This document shows, in pieces, positions 5,507 through 5,544 of a DNA stretch of 5,544 nucleotides. This DNA is from Gammaproteobacteria bacterium. Its GTDB lineage: Bacteria > Pseudomonadota > Gammaproteobacteria > Xanthomonadales > Marinicellaceae. The position numbers and the translations under genes are program-made. Where the stretch lies: the NCBI GenBank assembly GCA_030426705.1, contig JAUHXW010000209.1, positions 1-5,544 on the forward strand, given 5' to 3'. The notes below the pieces were generated by a model. The model did no database searches. It was not told where the DNA came from and saw only the letters and a program-made list of their open reading frames with translations. Within the stretch, counting starts at the first letter, position 1, and every line of letters begins with the position of its first letter.

Positions 5507-5514
5507 CATAACAT

Positions 5515-5544
5515 ATGAATTTTCACGAATATCAGGCCAAAGAA
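5515..5544 (+). CDS. sucC: Succinyl-CoA synthetase (ADP-forming) beta subunit, N-terminal fragment
   Basis: Only the first 10 codons are in the window, encoding MNFHEYQAKE. This closely matches the start of SucC, MNLHEYQAKQ in E. coli, the ATP-grasp beta subunit that with SucD converts succinyl-CoA to succinate with ADP or GDP phosphorylation in the TCA cycle. ATG is preceded by AGGAA at a good distance. The gene is cut by the window boundary, not broken. sucD is expected downstream. It is transcribed divergently from pilB, 777-786 nt away depending on the pilB start. Identity rests on a short but highly characteristic N terminus. Confidence 0.85.
   Translation, partial: MNFHEYQAKE

Noticed and set aside
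5315..5509. Minus-strand ORF of 64 codons across copy B and the sucC leader
   Set aside because: Its C-terminal part is simply the reverse translation of the palindromic module and hairpin, it has no recognisable domain, and it overlaps the sucC promoter/leader antisense. Repeats of this kind often leave stop-free frames.

Overview
The window is a stretch of chromosome from what looks like an AT-leaning gammaproteobacterium. Evidence for that is the gene content and protein style: a type IV pilus pilB-pilC-pilD cluster followed by coaE, and a sucC start of the MN-x-HEYQAK type. The combination of pilBCD-coaE with sucC nearby recalls Xanthomonadales-type gene order, but the coding sequence here is much more AT-rich than typical xanthomonads. 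No genus can be named from sequence alone.

Layout, left to right. Positions 1-196 hold no gene I can support. A minus-strand tRNA with anticodon CAT (197-273) has features of the lysidine-modified isoleucine tRNA rather than elongator methionine tRNA, and has its own probable promoter at 289-316. The minus-strand block 327-4737 is one compact operon transcribed right to left: pilB (assembly ATPase), pilC (inner-membrane platform), pilD (prepilin peptidase/methylase) and coaE (dephospho-CoA kinase). Gaps between genes are only 4, 2 and 1 nt. PilD matures pilins, PilB powers their assembly and PilC couples the motor to the fibre. CoaE is a housekeeping enzyme that rides on the same transcript.

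Positions 4738-5514 are a 777-nt divergent intergenic region. Its pilB-side part (4738-5054) is AT-rich. Its sucC-side part (5055-5391) is GC-rich and unlike anything around it: a non-coding mosaic of hairpins and short recurring words. It contains two imperfect 55-nt copies of one module that show a compensatory base-pair change in their shared stem. A plus-strand sucC (succinyl-CoA synthetase beta subunit) begins at 5515 and is cut by the window end after 10 codons.

The genes themselves are ordinary. The unexplained signal is the structured 5055-5391 element, most simply an intergenic palindromic repeat family or a structured RNA/leader upstream of sucC. No mobile-element gene, CRISPR array or defence system was seen.
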